Part shown: one piece after another, positions 17,119-28,231 of the stretch
Numbering within the stretch: the first letter of the stretch is position 1
How the letters are laid out: every line of letters begins with the position of its first letter
Source of the DNA: Shinella pollutisoli
Lineage (GTDB): Bacteria; Pseudomonadota; Alphaproteobacteria; Rhizobiales; Rhizobiaceae
NCBI RefSeq assembly: GCF_024609765.1
Contig: NZ_JANFDG010000005.1
Location: forward strand, 124,001-188,000
DNA: 64,000 nucleotides
Direction: 5' to 3'
The notes under the pieces: model-generated
Database searches by the model: none
What the model was told of the DNA's origin: nothing
The model's input: the letters and a program-made list of their open reading frames with translations, nothing else
Program-made: the position numbers and the translations under genes

Positions 17119-17690
17119 CTCAGACGAACACGACGCTGGTCTCGCCCCAGGCGAAGGGCATCATCGATCCGCGCACCGGCAAGCCGGTCGGCAGCGACGA
17201 CGCCTTCTTCGGCGAGATCAACAACGAGCTCGCCGACAAGGGCTTCCTCGTCACCTCGACCGACGAGCTCATCACCTGGGCGCGCACCGGCTCGCTGATG
17301 TGGATGACCTTCGGTCTCGCCTGCTGCGCGGTCGAGATGATGCAGCTCTCCATGCCGCGCTACGACGTCGAGCGCTTCGGCTTCGCGCCGCGCGCCTCGC
17401 CGCGCCAGTCCGACGTGATGATCGTCGCCGGCACGCTCACCAACAAGATGGCGCCGGCGCTGCGCAAGGTCTACGACCAGATGCCGGAGCCGCGCTACGT
17501 CATCTCGATGGGCTCCTGCGCCAATGGCGGCGGCTACTATCACTATTCCTACTCGGTGGTGCGCGGCTGCGACCGCGTCGTGCCGGTCGACATCTACGTG
17601 CCAGGCTGTCCTCCCACGGCGGAGGCGCTGCTTTACGGCGTGCTTCTGCTGCAGAAGAAGATCCGCCGCACTGGCACGATCGAGCGCTAA
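17109..17690 (+). CDS. nuoB: NADH-quinone oxidoreductase subunit B
   Basis: 193 residues from ATG 17109. It carries the N2 [4Fe-4S] cluster ligands: the adjacent cysteines in [12 protein letters not shown], one in [14 protein letters not shown] and one in [15 protein letters not shown]. Cluster N2 passes electrons to ubiquinone at the interface with NuoD and NuoH. The N-terminal extension with [14 protein letters not shown] is typical of alphaproteobacteria. Confidence 0.97.
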   Translation: MGVAQTNTTLVSPQAKGIIDPRTGKPVGSDDAFFGEINNELADKGFLVTSTDELITWARTGSLMWMTFGLACCAVEMMQLSMPRYDVERFGFAPRASPRQSDVMIVAGTLTNKMAPALRKVYDQMPEPRYVISMGSCANGGGYYHYSYSVVRGCDRVVPVDIYVPGCPPTAEALLYGVLLLQKKIRRTGTIER

Positions 17691-17706
17691 GGGCAGGGGA
17701 CGTACC

Positions 17707-18312
17707 ATGAGCGAAGCCCTCCAGGAGCTTTCCTCCTACATCGGCGAAGCGGCCGGCGACCTCGTCGCCTCCGCCGAGATCGCCTATGGCGAGCTGACGC
17801 TCGTCACCGACGGCGCGCGCGTCATCGACCTCTTGACCTTCCTGCACGACGACGTGCAGTGCGCCTTCGTCAACCTCGTCGACATCTGCGGCGTCGACTG
17901 GCCGAAGCGGGCCGACCGTTTCGACGTGGTCTACCACCTGCTCTCGCCGCGCCAGAACCAGCGCATCCGCGTCAAGGTCGCCACCGGCGAGGACGTGCCC
18001 GTCCCCTCCGCCTGCGCGGTCTATCCGGGCGCCGACTGGTTCGAGCGCGAGGCCTACGACATGTACGGCATCCTCTTCACCGGCCATCCCGACCTGCGCC
18101 GCATCCTCACCGACTACGGCTTCGAGGGCCATCCGCTGCGCAAGGACTTCCCGACGACCGGCTTCGTCGAGGTGCGCTACGACGACGAGGTGAAACGCGT
18201 CGTCTACGAACCCGTCGAACTCAAGCAGGAATTCCGCAACTTCGACTTCCTTTCGCCGTGGGAAGGTACCGATTACGTGCTGCCGGGCGATGAAAAAGCG
18301 AAGACGAACTGA
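17707..18312 (+). CDS. nuoC: NADH-quinone oxidoreductase subunit C
   Basis: 201 residues from ATG 17707. It has the 30-kDa subunit signature [19 protein letters not shown], then [24 protein letters not shown]. Peripheral-arm subunit contacting NuoB and NuoD. Here nuoC and nuoD are separate genes, as in mitochondria-like complex I, but they are pushed about 490 bp apart by an inserted gene. Confidence 0.97.
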   Translation: MSEALQELSSYIGEAAGDLVASAEIAYGELTLVTDGARVIDLLTFLHDDVQCAFVNLVDICGVDWPKRADRFDVVYHLLSPRQNQRIRVKVATGEDVPVPSACAVYPGADWFEREAYDMYGILFTGHPDLRRILTDYGFEGHPLRKDFPTTGFVEVRYDDEVKRVVYEPVELKQEFRNFDFLSPWEGTDYVLPGDEKAKTN

Positions 18313-18330
18313 TCAGGTAGTAACCGCGAG

Positions 18331-18347
18331 TAGCGAATAGCGAATAG
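18331..18347. repeat. heptamer repeat tract left of the inserted gene
   Basis: TAGCGAATAGCGAATAG is a short tract of the 7-bp unit CGAATAG. It is the inverted counterpart of the CTATTCG tract at 18754-18780, so the four-helix-bundle gene lies between inverted short tandem repeats. Confidence 0.8.
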
Positions 18348-18369
18348 TTATCGCGCAGCGACGAAGGAG

Positions 18370-18738
18370 ATGCAGACGATAAATTCCTACAAGGAACTCA
18401 AGGTCTGGCAGGCGGCGATCGAGCTGGCTGTGAGCGTCTACAAGGCGACGGGCGGATTTCCAAAGGATGAGCTGTACGGGTTGACATCGCAGATGCGCCG
18501 GGCGGCAGGTTCGGTAGCCGCGAATATCGCGGAAGGGCATGGACGGGAAACCACGGCAAATTTCATCCAGTTTCTGCGCATCGCGCAAGGATCCTTGAAG
18601 GAGTTGGAGACCCATCTGATCATCGCATACAAGGTTGGCATACTTCCGATGGAAATATTCGAGGTTCTTATGCTTCAGTCGGACGATATAGGAAGAATGC
18701 TGCGTGCTCTGATCAGAAGTCTGCAGGATAAGCTATGA
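18370..18738 (+). CDS. four-helix bundle protein (23S rRNA IVS-type, S23/Avd-like)
   Basis: 122 residues: [72 protein letters not shown]. These are the hallmark blocks of the four-helix-bundle family named after proteins encoded in 23S rRNA intervening sequences. Members form pentameric bundles that bind nucleic acid; the role of stand-alone copies is unknown. AAGGAG touches the ATG directly, an unusually short spacing. The gene is the only non-Nuo-like insertion, between nuoC and nuoD, and its codon usage is less GC-biased (AAATTCCTACAAGG, ATATTCGAGG), suggesting recent acquisition. Confidence 0.9.
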   Translation: MQTINSYKELKVWQAAIELAVSVYKATGGFPKDELYGLTSQMRRAAGSVAANIAEGHGRETTANFIQFLRIAQGSLKELETHLIIAYKVGILPMEIFEVLMLQSDDIGRMLRALIRSLQDKL

Positions 18739-18753
18739 AACAATCGATCATCA

Positions 18754-18780
18754 CTATTCGCTATTCGCTATTCGCTATTC
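18754..18780. repeat. heptamer repeat tract right of the inserted gene
   Basis: Three full CTATTCG units plus CTATTC in direct tandem, ending 25 bp before the nuoD start codon. It pairs as an inverted repeat with 18331-18347. Confidence 0.85.
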
Positions 18781-18805
18781 CCTGCAAGCGCGGAGCGCGC
18801 CGCTC

Positions 18806-19996
18806 ATGACCGAACACAACGTCCGCAATTTCAACATCAACTTCGGCCCGCAGCATCCGGCCGCGCATGGCGTTCTGCGTCTCGTGCTGGAGCTCGACGG
18901 CGAGATCGTCGAGCGCGTGGACCCGCATATCGGGCTCCTCCACCGCGGCACCGAGAAGCTGATCGAGACGAAGACCTACCTGCAGGCCGTGCCCTATTTC
19001 GACCGGCTCGACTACGTCGCGCCGATGAACCAGGAGCATGCCTTCGCGCTCGCCGTCGAGCGGCTGACGGGCACCGAGGTGCCGATCCGCGGGCAGCTCA
19101 TCCGCGTGCTCTATTCCGAGATCGGCCGCATCCTCTCGCATCTCCTCAACGTCACCACGCAGGCCATGGACGTCGGCGCGCTGACGCCGCCGCTCTGGGG
19201 CTTCGAGGAGCGCGAGAAGCTGATGGTGTTCTACGAGCGGGCCTGCGGCGCGCGCATGCATGCGGCCTACGTGCGGCCCGGCGGCGTGCACCAGGACATC
19301 CCGCACAAGCTCGTCGAGGACATCGGCAACTGGATCGACCCGTTCCTGAAGACCGTCGACGACATCGAGGGCCTGCTCACCGACAACCGCATCTTCAAGC
19401 AGCGCAACGTCGACATCGGCGTCGTCAGGCTGGAGGACGCCTGGGCCTGGGGCTTCTCCGGCGTTATGGTGCGCGGCTCGGGCGCGGCCTGGGACCTGCG
19501 CCGCGCGCAGCCCTACGAATGCTATTCCGACCTCGACTTCGACATCCCGATCGGCAAGAACGGCGACTGCTACGACCGTTACCTGATCCGCGTCATCGAG
19601 ATGCGGGAGTCGGCGAAGATCATGCGCCAATGCGTGGACCGCCTGCTCGGCGACGCCAAGGTCGGCCCGGTCTCCTCGCTCGACGGCAAGATGGTGCCGC
19701 CGAAGCGCGGCGAGATGAAGCGCTCGATGGAAGGGCTGATCCACCACTTCAAGCTCTATACCGAGGGCTACCACGTGCCGGAAGGCGACGTCTACGCGGC
19801 CGTCGAGGCGCCGAAGGGCGAGTTCGGCGTCTATCTGGTCGCCGACGGCACCAACAAGCCCTATCGCTGCAAGATCCGCGCCCCGGGCTACGCCCATCTC
19901 CAGGCCATGGATTTCCTCTGTCGCGGACACCAGCTGGCCGACGTCTCGGCGGTGCTGGGCTCCCTCGATATCGTGTTCGGCGAGGTGGACCGCTGA
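18806..19996 (+). CDS. nuoD: NADH-quinone oxidoreductase subunit D (49 kDa)
   Basis: 396 residues from ATG 18806. It begins with [18 protein letters not shown] and has [18 protein letters not shown]-like [12 protein letters not shown] and C-terminal [18 protein letters not shown]. It forms the quinone-binding cavity with NuoB. Full length for the family. The stop overlaps the next start (TGATG). Confidence 0.97.
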   Translation: MTEHNVRNFNINFGPQHPAAHGVLRLVLELDGEIVERVDPHIGLLHRGTEKLIETKTYLQAVPYFDRLDYVAPMNQEHAFALAVERLTGTEVPIRGQLIRVLYSEIGRILSHLLNVTTQAMDVGALTPPLWGFEEREKLMVFYERACGARMHAAYVRPGGVHQDIPHKLVEDIGNWIDPFLKTVDDIEGLLTDNRIFKQRNVDIGVVRLEDAWAWGFSGVMVRGSGAAWDLRRAQPYECYSDLDFDIPIGKNGDCYDRYLIRVIEMRESAKIMRQCVDRLLGDAKVGPVSSLDGKMVPPKRGEMKRSMEGLIHHFKLYTEGYHVPEGDVYAAVEAPKGEFGVYLVADGTNKPYRCKIRAPGYAHLQAMDFLCRGHQLADVSAVLGSLDIVFGEVDR

Positions 19997-20238
19997 TGCC
20001 GAGACTGGCCGCCGCCATCGCCATGGTGATCGCGACCGCTGCCGCGGCGAACGCGCAGCAGCTGGAGGCCGGCGCCGTCCTGTCCTTCACCATGGGCGAG
20101 CTGGCGAGCCAGGGCTTCGAGATCAAGGCGGCGGCGCAGAATGGCAGCCGCTACGTGGTATTCATGCAGAATGACAAGTCGGCCTACGCCTGCGAGTTCG
20201 TCAACGTGACGACGACGCGGTGCAGGCAGATCAACTGA
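19996..20238 (+). CDS. small secreted protein embedded in the nuo operon
   Basis: 80 residues, start coupled to nuoD by TGATG. The N-terminus [20 protein letters not shown] is a textbook Sec signal with cleavage after ANA. The mature ~58 residues contain two cysteines near the end (YACEFV, TRCRQIN) that could form one disulfide. It is likely a periplasmic accessory or hitch-hiker co-expressed with complex I. No known complex I subunit is recognised. Confidence 0.75.
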   Translation: MPRLAAAIAMVIATAAAANAQQLEAGAVLSFTMGELASQGFEIKAAAQNGSRYVVFMQNDKSAYACEFVNVTTTRCRQIN

Positions 20239-20255
20239 GACAAGGCGTTAAGAGA

Positions 20256-21371
20256 ATGTCCGTTCGTCGACTAGCCGAAGACACAGTCCAGCCCGCGAGC
20301 TTCGCCTTCAACGCGCAGAACGCCGCCTGGGCCGAGGCAACGATCAAGAAGTACCCGAAGGGCCGCGAGCAGTCGGCCGTCATCCCGCTTCTGATGCGCG
20401 CGCAGGAACAGGACGGCTGGGTGACGAAGGCGGCGATCGAATCCGTCGCCGACATGCTCGGCATGGCCTATATCCGCGTGCTCGAGGTCGCGACCTTCTA
20501 CACCCAGTTCCAGCTTGCGCCGGTCGGCACGCGTGCCCATGTCCAGGTCTGCGGCACGACGCCCTGCATGCTGCGCGGCGCCGAGGACCTGATCAAGGTC
20601 TGCAAGAGCCGCATCCACGCCGAGCCCTTCCACCTCAACGAGACCGGCACGCTTTCCTGGGAAGAGGTCGAATGTCAGGGCGCCTGCGTCAACGCGCCGA
20701 TGGTGATGATCTTCAAGGACACGTTCGAGGACCTGACGCCGGAGCGGCTGGAGGAGATCATCGACAGCTTCGACGCCGGCCGCGGCGCCGAGATCACGCC
20801 CGGCCCGCAGATCGACCGTGTCTATTCCGCCCCCGAGGGCGGGCTGACCAGCCTGACCACGCCGGACGCCGAGCCGAAGAAGGCGCCGGCGAGGAAGGCC
20901 GAGAAGGATGCCGTCAGCGTGCCGCCGTCGAACGCCGCCAAGCCGAGGACGGATGCCGACGAGACCGATCCGGCGCTGAAGACGCCGGCGACGGCCAAGG
21001 TGGAAGCCGCGGCCAATGCCGAGGTGAAGGGCGACACCCGCGCCGAGGGCGGCGCGACGGCCTCGAAGAAGGCGGCGAAGCCCGCGCTCGACGACCCGAA
21101 CCGTCCGGCCGCCGTCGAGCGCCCGGCCGCCCCCGACGACCTCAAGCTGATCTCCGGCGTCGGCCCGAAGATCGAGGGCATCCTGCACGAGCTCGGCATC
21201 TTCACCTTCGCGCAGGTCGCCGCCTGGCGGGAGAACGAGCGCGCCTGGGTGGACAGCTACCTGAATTTCAAGGGCCGCATCGACCGCGACGACTGGGTCA
21301 GGCAGGCCGATGCCCTCGCCCGGGGCGGCGAGGCGGAATATATCCGCGTCTTCGGCAAGAAGCCGCGGTAA
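20256..21371 (+). CDS. nuoE: NADH-quinone oxidoreductase subunit E with C-terminal HhH extension
   Basis: 371 residues from ATG 20256. Residues ~1-190 are the 24-kDa thioredoxin-like subunit; [2Fe-2S] ligands lie in VCGTTPCMLRG and CQGACVNAPMV. A low-complexity Ala/Lys/Pro linker (about 205-290) leads to a helix-hairpin-helix-like domain (LKLISGVGPKIEGILHELGI, then a WVRQADALARG end). E. coli-type NuoE lacks the last ~180 residues; the extension is seen in related rhizobia. A paralogous domain is encoded two genes downstream. It passes electrons from or near NuoF. Confidence 0.95.
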   Translation: MSVRRLAEDTVQPASFAFNAQNAAWAEATIKKYPKGREQSAVIPLLMRAQEQDGWVTKAAIESVADMLGMAYIRVLEVATFYTQFQLAPVGTRAHVQVCGTTPCMLRGAEDLIKVCKSRIHAEPFHLNETGTLSWEEVECQGACVNAPMVMIFKDTFEDLTPERLEEIIDSFDAGRGAEITPGPQIDRVYSAPEGGLTSLTTPDAEPKKAPARKAEKDAVSVPPSNAAKPRTDADETDPALKTPATAKVEAAANAEVKGDTRAEGGATASKKAAKPALDDPNRPAAVERPAAPDDLKLISGVGPKIEGILHELGIFTFAQVAAWRENERAWVDSYLNFKGRIDRDDWVRQADALARGGEAEYIRVFGKKPR

Positions 21372-21382
21372 AGGGGTGAACC

Positions 21383-22687
<1,305 letters not shown>

Positions 22688-22691
22688 GGCG

Positions 22692-23297
22692 ATGACGAAA
22701 CCGGCGGGACAGGAAGGCGCAAGGACCCCGGTCCGGCCGGAGCCGGGCGAGGCGGCGTTCACGCTCGCGCCCTGGCTGAAGGACCTGCCGGACGTGCCGC
22801 TGCATCCGCTGATGGTGCATCCTGTGGCGGCGATGGCGGCGACGACCGCGATCGGCTTCGGCGTGGCGAGCCAGTTCGCCGGGCTTATGGTGGGCGCGAT
22901 GCAGGGCGCGACCGCCCGCGCCAGGGCCGCCCTCGACGAGGCGGCCGAGGCGCTGGCGAAGGCGGAGGCCGGGAAGGCGTCCGCCGCGCCCGTGAAGGCA
23001 AAGCCCGCGCTGACGGTCGTGCCGGCGGAGCCGAAGGCGGACAAGCCCGCGCCGGTGCGCAGGCCGCGGGCGGCGAGGCCGGCGGCCGGCAAGGCCGACG
23101 ACCTGAAGGCGATTTCGGGCATCGGCCCGAAGCTGGAACAGGTGCTGAACGGCATGGGCTACCGGTGCTATGCCGACATCGCGGCCTGGACGGCCGCGGA
23201 GGTGGCGAGGATCGAAGCCGAGCTCGGCCTCGACGGGCGGATCGCCCGCGACGGCTGGGTGGAGCAGGCGAAGACGCTGGCGACGGCGCGGGGCTGA
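22692..23297 (+). CDS. HhH-domain accessory protein of the nuo operon
   Basis: 201 residues from ATG 22692, 4 bp after nuoF. The N-terminal part (LAPWLKDLPDVPLHPLMVHP, a weakly hydrophobic AAMAATTAIGFGVASQFAGL) may bind the membrane. A central Ala/Lys/Pro linker follows, then a C-terminal domain DDLKAISGIGPKLEQVLNGM ... ARDGWVEQAKTLA. That last domain is closely similar to the NuoE tail, so a duplication within the operon is evident. Conserved rhizobial proteins of this kind are annotated only as hypothetical or NADH-ubiquinone-related; it is probably an assembly or accessory factor. Confidence 0.8.
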   Translation: MTKPAGQEGARTPVRPEPGEAAFTLAPWLKDLPDVPLHPLMVHPVAAMAATTAIGFGVASQFAGLMVGAMQGATARARAALDEAAEALAKAEAGKASAAPVKAKPALTVVPAEPKADKPAPVRRPRAARPAAGKADDLKAISGIGPKLEQVLNGMGYRCYADIAAWTAAEVARIEAELGLDGRIARDGWVEQAKTLATARG

Positions 23298-23321
23298 GGC
23301 TCCGCCGGAACCGGCAGGACT

Positions 23322-23427
23322 GGAGCAATTCCAGCAAAAGTGCTTGAGCGGTTTTGCGTCCGGAATTGCGTGGAAACAAAGGGATAGAGCATTTCCGCTT
23401 TTCCTCGAAAAGCGGGGGTGCTCTAGA
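23322..23427. repeat. intergenic repeat, family B copy 1
   Basis: Between the HhH gene and nuoG. Blocks include GAGCAATTCCAGCAAAAGTG, GCGGTTTTGCGTCCGGAATT, TAGAGCATTTCCGCTTTTCC and GTGCTCTAGA. The same blocks recur at about 35693-35849 and 48098-48180, always between genes. It looks like a widespread Rhizobiales intergenic element with internal palindromes. Confidence 0.85.
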
Positions 23428-23480
23428 CAGAATGGCGCTGGCGAGGCGCGGGCAACCGCGCGGATAGCGGGAAAGCGGAT

Positions 23481-25559
23481 ATGGCAAAGCTGAAAGTCGA
23501 CGGAAAAGAAATCGAAGTCCCGGATCACTTCACGCTGCTGCAGGCGTGCGAGGAGGCCGGCGCCGAGGTTCCGCGCTTCTGTTTCCACGAGCGGCTGTCG
23601 GTTGCCGGCAACTGCCGCATGTGCCTCGTCGAGGTGAAGGGCGGCCCGCCGAAGCCGGCGGCCTCCTGCGCCATGGGCGTGCGCGACCTCCGTCCCGGCC
23701 CGAACGGCGAGCCGCCGGAGGTCTTCACGACCACGCCGATGGTCAAGAAGGCGCGCGAAGGCGTGATGGAGTTCCTGCTGATCAACCATCCGCTCGACTG
23801 CCCGATCTGCGACCAGGGCGGCGAATGCGACCTGCAGGACCAGGCGATGGCCTACGGCGTCGACTCGTCCCGCTACAGGGAGAACAAGCGCGCCGTCGAG
23901 GACAAGTATATCGGCCCGCTCGTCAAGACGATCATGACGCGCTGCATCCACTGCACGCGCTGCGTCCGCTTCACCACGGAAGTCGCCGGCATTTCCGAGC
24001 TCGGCCTGATCGGCCGCGGCGAGGACGCCGAGATCACCACCTATCTCGAGCAGGCGATGACCTCCGAGCTGCAGGGCAACGTCGTCGACCTCTGCCCGGT
24101 CGGCGCGCTGACGTCGAAACCCTTCGCGTTTACGGCGCGCCCGTGGGAGCTCACCAAGACCGAATCGATCGACGTCATGGACGCCGTCGGCTCGGCGATC
24201 CGCGTCGACACGCGCGGCCGCGAGGTGATGCGCATCCTGCCGCGCGTCAACGAGGAGATCAACGAGGAGTGGATCTCCGACAAGACCCGCTACATCTGGG
24301 ACGGGCTGAAGACCCAGCGCCTCGACCGGCCCTATGTCCGCAAGGACGGCCGCCTGCGCCCCGCCACCTGGGCGGAAGCCTTCGGCGCGATCAGGGCCGC
24401 CGTCGCCGGCAAGGCCGCTGACCGCATCGGCGCGATCGCCGGCGACCTCGCCTCGGTCGAGGAGATCTACGCGCTGCGCGAGCTGATGGCCGCGCTCGGC
24501 TCGAAGAACGTCGACTGCCGCCAGGACGGTGCCGCGCTCGACCCGGCGCTCGGCCGCGCCAGCTACCTCTTCAACACCACCATCGCCGGCATCGAGGATG
24601 CGGATGCGCTGCTCATCGTCGGCGCCAATCCGCGCATCGAGGCGACGGTGCTCAACGCCCGCATCCGCAAGCGCTGGCGCATGGACGGCTTCCCGATCGG
24701 CGTGATCGGCGAGAAGGCGGAGCTGCGCTACGGCTACGACTATCTCGGCGCAGGCCCCGACACGCTCTCCGGCCTGATCGACGGCTCCGTCGGCTTCGCC
24801 GAAGTGCTGAGGAAGGCCGAGCGGCCGATGATCCTGGTCGGGCAGGGGGCGCTCGCGCGTCCCGACGGCCTCGCGGTCCTCTCGGCGGCGGCGGCGCTGG
24901 CCGAGAGCGTCGGCGCGGTGACGGCGGAGTGGAACGGCTTCTCGGTCCTGCACACGGCGGCGGCCCGCGTCGGCGGCCTCGACCTCGGCTTCGTGCCGGG
25001 CGAGGGCGGCAAGACGGCGGCGGAGATGCTGACCGGCACGGACGTGCTGTTCCTGCTCGGCGCCGACGAGATGGATTTTTCGGCCAAGACGGCCTTCACC
25101 GTCTATATCGGCTCGCACGGCGACAACGCGGCGCATGTCGCCGACGTCATCCTGCCGGGCGCGACCTATACGGAGAAGTCCGGCACCTGGGTCAACACCG
25201 AGGGCCGCGTGCAGCAGGGCAACCGCGCCGGCTTCGCGCCGGGCGACGCCCGCGAGGACTGGGCGATCCTGCGCGCGCTCTCCGACGTGCTCGGCCACCG
25301 GCTGCCCTTCGATTCGCTCGCGCAGCTGCGCGCCCGGCTCTATGCCGCGCACCCGCATTTCGCGGCGGTCGACGAGATTGCCCCGGGCGAGCCCGCCGAT
25401 CTTGCCGCGCTTGCGAAAAAAGGCGGGAAGATGGCGAATTCCGGGTTTGCGTCTCCGGTCAAAGACTTCTATTTGACGAACCCGATAGCGCGCGCTTCCG
25501 CGGTCATGGCCGAATGCTCGGCGCTTGCCCGCAACAATTTCAAGGCCGCGGCGGAATGA
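23481..25559 (+). CDS. nuoG: NADH-quinone oxidoreductase subunit G (75 kDa)
   Basis: 692 residues. The N-terminal ferredoxin-like fold has [20 protein letters not shown], the His-Cys cluster [19 protein letters not shown] and the [10 protein letters not shown] cluster region. A molybdopterin-like domain without cofactor residues follows and ends [20 protein letters not shown]. It carries clusters N1b, N4 and N5. The shorter type without the N7 extension is consistent with alphaproteobacteria. Confidence 0.97.
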   Translation: MAKLKVDGKEIEVPDHFTLLQACEEAGAEVPRFCFHERLSVAGNCRMCLVEVKGGPPKPAASCAMGVRDLRPGPNGEPPEVFTTTPMVKKAREGVMEFLLINHPLDCPICDQGGECDLQDQAMAYGVDSSRYRENKRAVEDKYIGPLVKTIMTRCIHCTRCVRFTTEVAGISELGLIGRGEDAEITTYLEQAMTSELQGNVVDLCPVGALTSKPFAFTARPWELTKTESIDVMDAVGSAIRVDTRGREVMRILPRVNEEINEEWISDKTRYIWDGLKTQRLDRPYVRKDGRLRPATWAEAFGAIRAAVAGKAADRIGAIAGDLASVEEIYALRELMAALGSKNVDCRQDGAALDPALGRASYLFNTTIAGIEDADALLIVGANPRIEATVLNARIRKRWRMDGFPIGVIGEKAELRYGYDYLGAGPDTLSGLIDGSVGFAEVLRKAERPMILVGQGALARPDGLAVLSAAAALAESVGAVTAEWNGFSVLHTAAARVGGLDLGFVPGEGGKTAAEMLTGTDVLFLLGADEMDFSAKTAFTVYIGSHGDNAAHVADVILPGATYTEKSGTWVNTEGRVQQGNRAGFAPGDAREDWAILRALSDVLGHRLPFDSLAQLRARLYAAHPHFAAVDEIAPGEPADLAALAKKGGKMANSGFASPVKDFYLTNPIARASAVMAECSALARNNFKAAAE

Positions 25560-25579
25560 GCGCGAAGGGATAAGGCATT

Positions 25580-26626
25580 ATGGACGCTTTCATTTCGACC
25601 TATGTTTGGCCCGCGGTGATCATGGTCGCCCAGTCGCTCCTGCTGCTGGTCGCGCTCCTCCTCTTCATCGCCTATGTCCTGCTCGCCGACCGCAAGATCT
25701 GGGCGGCCGTGCAGATGCGCCGCGGCCCGAACGTCGTCGGTCCCTGGGGCCTGTTCCAGTCCTTCGCCGACCTCCTGAAGTTCGTCTTCAAGGAGCCGGT
25801 GATCCCGGCCGGCGCCAACAAGGCGATCTTCCTGCTCGCCCCGCTCGTCTCCGTGACGCTGGCGCTCGCCACCTGGGCGGTGGTGCCGCTGAACGAGGGC
25901 TGGGTGATCGCCAACATCAATGTCGGCATCCTCTACATCTTCGCGATCTCCTCGCTCGAAGTGTACGGCATCATCATGGGCGGCTGGGCGTCCAACTCGA
26001 AGTATCCGTTCCTCGGCGCGCTGCGCTCGGCGGCGCAGATGGTCTCCTATGAAGTTTCCATCGGCTTCGTCATCGTCACCGTGCTGCTCTGCGTCGGCTC
26101 GCTGAACCTCACCGACATCGTCAACTCGCAGGCCGACGGCCTCGGCACGCGCCTCGGCCTGCCGCCGTCCTTCCTCGACTGGCACTGGCTGGCGCTGTTC
26201 CCGATGTTCATCGTCTTCTTCATCTCGGCGCTGGCCGAGACGAACCGCCCGCCCTTCGACCTGCCGGAAGCGGAGTCGGAGCTGGTCGCCGGTTTCATGG
26301 TGGAATACGGCTCCACGCCCTACATGATGTTCATGCTCGGCGAATATGCCGCCATCTGCCTGATGTGCGCGCTGACCACCATCCTGTTCCTCGGCGGCTG
26401 GCTGCCCCCGGTCGATTTCTGGCTGATCAACTGGGTGCCGGGCATCGTCTGGTTCGTGCTCAAGGCCTCGCTGGTGTTCTTCATGTTCGCGATGGTGAAG
26501 GCCTTCGTGCCGCGCTACCGCTACGACCAGCTCATGCGCCTCGGCTGGAAGGTCTTCCTGCCGATCTCGCTCGCCATGGTCGTGATCGTCGCATTCGTGC
26601 TGAAGCTGACGGGTTGGTCCGCATGA
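25580..26626 (+). CDS. nuoH: NADH-quinone oxidoreductase subunit H
   Basis: 348 residues, eight TM helices. Conserved [40 protein letters not shown] and [17 protein letters not shown]. It links the peripheral and membrane arms and lines the quinone channel. Confidence 0.97.
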   Translation: MDAFISTYVWPAVIMVAQSLLLLVALLLFIAYVLLADRKIWAAVQMRRGPNVVGPWGLFQSFADLLKFVFKEPVIPAGANKAIFLLAPLVSVTLALATWAVVPLNEGWVIANINVGILYIFAISSLEVYGIIMGGWASNSKYPFLGALRSAAQMVSYEVSIGFVIVTVLLCVGSLNLTDIVNSQADGLGTRLGLPPSFLDWHWLALFPMFIVFFISALAETNRPPFDLPEAESELVAGFMVEYGSTPYMMFMLGEYAAICLMCALTTILFLGGWLPPVDFWLINWVPGIVWFVLKASLVFFMFAMVKAFVPRYRYDQLMRLGWKVFLPISLAMVVIVAFVLKLTGWSA

Positions 26627-26663
26627 CGGCCGCCCGCACCCTCAGCGGCATTGGAGTTTGATG

Positions 26664-27155
26664 ATGGCTAGTGTTACGCAAGCCGTGAATTCGCTGTTCC
26701 TCAAGGAGTTCGTCGAGGCCTTCGTGCTGTCGATGCGCTACTTCTTCCGCCCCAAGGCAACGGTGAACTATCCGTTCGAGAAGGGGCCGGTCTCGCCCCG
26801 CTTCCGCGGCGAGCATGCGCTGCGCCGCTACCCGAACGGCGAGGAACGCTGCATCGCCTGCAAGCTCTGCGAGGCGATCTGTCCGGCCCAGGCCATCACC
26901 ATCGAGGCCGGCCCCCGCCGCAACGACGGCACGCGCCGCACGGTGCGCTACGACATCGACATGGTGAAGTGCATCTATTGCGGCTTCTGTCAGGAAGCCT
27001 GCCCGGTCGACGCCATCGTCGAGGGACCGAACTTCGAGTTCGCCACCGAGACGCGCGAGGAGCTCTACTACGACAAGCAGAAGCTGCTCGACAACGGCGA
27101 CCGCTGGGAGCGGGAAATCGCCCGCAACATGGCCATGGATGCGCCCTACCGCTGA
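26664..27155 (+). CDS. nuoI: NADH-quinone oxidoreductase subunit I
   Basis: 163 residues from ATG 26664; ATG 26661 and TTG 26658 are in frame, but GGAG at 26653-26656 best fits 26664, and [16 protein letters not shown] matches rhizobial homologues. Two [4Fe-4S] ferredoxin motifs: [16 protein letters not shown] and [16 protein letters not shown] (clusters N6a and N6b). Confidence 0.96.
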   Translation: MASVTQAVNSLFLKEFVEAFVLSMRYFFRPKATVNYPFEKGPVSPRFRGEHALRRYPNGEERCIACKLCEAICPAQAITIEAGPRRNDGTRRTVRYDIDMVKCIYCGFCQEACPVDAIVEGPNFEFATETREELYYDKQKLLDNGDRWEREIARNMAMDAPYR

Positions 27156-27273
27156 GCGGCGGCGGGGACGAAACGATCAAGTACCTGCCTGGTGGAGCGC
27201 AACCGCCAGGCTTCGACGGGGAAGGGCGGCACTCCGGCCGAGCCCGCCCCGGGGAAGACGAAAAGGCACCAAC

Positions 27274-27888
27274 ATGGGTCTGCAGGCTCTATTCTTCTAT
27301 CTCTTCGCCTTCGTGGCGGTGGCATCCGCCTTCATGGTGATCGCGTCCAGGAACCCGGTCTATTCCGTGCTGTTCCTGATCCTCACCTTCTTCAACGCGG
27401 CCGGCCTCTTCCTGCTCACGGGCGCCGAGTTCCTGGCGATGATCCTGCTGGTCGTCTATGTCGGCGCGGTGGCGGTGCTCTTCCTCTTCGTCGTGATGAT
27501 GCTCGACATCGACTTCGCCGCGCTGAGGGCCGGCGCGCTTGAATACGCCCCGGTCGGCGCGCTGATCGGCGTCATCCTCGCCGTCGAGCTCATCGTCGTC
27601 GTCGGCGGTGCGACGCTCTCGCCGGAGATCGCGAAGAATTCCGCGATGCCGATCCCGCCCGTGACCGAGCGCACCAACACGGCGGCGCTGGGCGACGTGC
27701 TCTATACCCACTACGCCTATTTCTTCCAGATCGCCGGCCTCGTGCTGCTCGTCGCCATGATCGGCGCGATCGTGCTGACGCTGCGCCATCGCCAGAACAT
27801 CAAGCGCCAGGACGTCTCCGCGCAGGTCGCCCGCACGCCGGCGACCGCCGTCGAGGTCGTCAAGGTTAAGCCCGGCCAGGGCATCTGA
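27274..27888 (+). CDS. nuoJ: NADH-quinone oxidoreductase subunit J
   Basis: 204 residues from ATG 27274. Five TM helices, with NPVYSVLFLILTFFNAAGLF, GAEFLAMILLVVYVGAVAVL and FLFVVMMLDIDF. Membrane-arm subunit near the proton-channel E-channel region. The 118-bp gap after nuoI contains no gene. Confidence 0.96.
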   Translation: MGLQALFFYLFAFVAVASAFMVIASRNPVYSVLFLILTFFNAAGLFLLTGAEFLAMILLVVYVGAVAVLFLFVVMMLDIDFAALRAGALEYAPVGALIGVILAVELIVVVGGATLSPEIAKNSAMPIPPVTERTNTAALGDVLYTHYAYFFQIAGLVLLVAMIGAIVLTLRHRQNIKRQDVSAQVARTPATAVEVVKVKPGQGI

Positions 27889-27915
27889 GGCCGCAGGGAC
27901 CCAAGGAAAAGCATC

Positions 27916-28224
27916 ATGGAAATCGGTATTTCCCACTATCTCACGGTCAGCGCCATCCTGTTCGTCCTCGGCGTCTTCGGCATCTTCCTCAACCGGAAGA
28001 ACGTCATCGTCATCCTGATGTCCGTCGAGCTGATCCTGCTTGCGGTCAACATCAACATGGTCGCCTTCTCGGCCTTCCTGAACGACATCGTCGGCCAGGT
28101 CTTCGCGCTGTTCATCCTGACGGTCGCCGCCGCGGAAGCCGCCATCGGTCTTGCAATACTCGTCGTCTTCTACCGCAACCGCGGTTCGATCGCCGTCGAA
28201 GACGTCAATATGATGAAGGGCTGA
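27916..28224 (+). CDS. nuoK: NADH-quinone oxidoreductase subunit K
   Basis: 102 residues, three TM helices. Conserved glutamates are in [18 protein letters not shown] and [20 protein letters not shown]. Antiporter-associated membrane subunit, 27 bp after nuoJ. Confidence 0.97.
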   Translation: MEIGISHYLTVSAILFVLGVFGIFLNRKNVIVILMSVELILLAVNINMVAFSAFLNDIVGQVFALFILTVAAAEAAIGLAILVVFYRNRGSIAVEDVNMMKG

Positions 28225-28231
28225 TCGGGTC

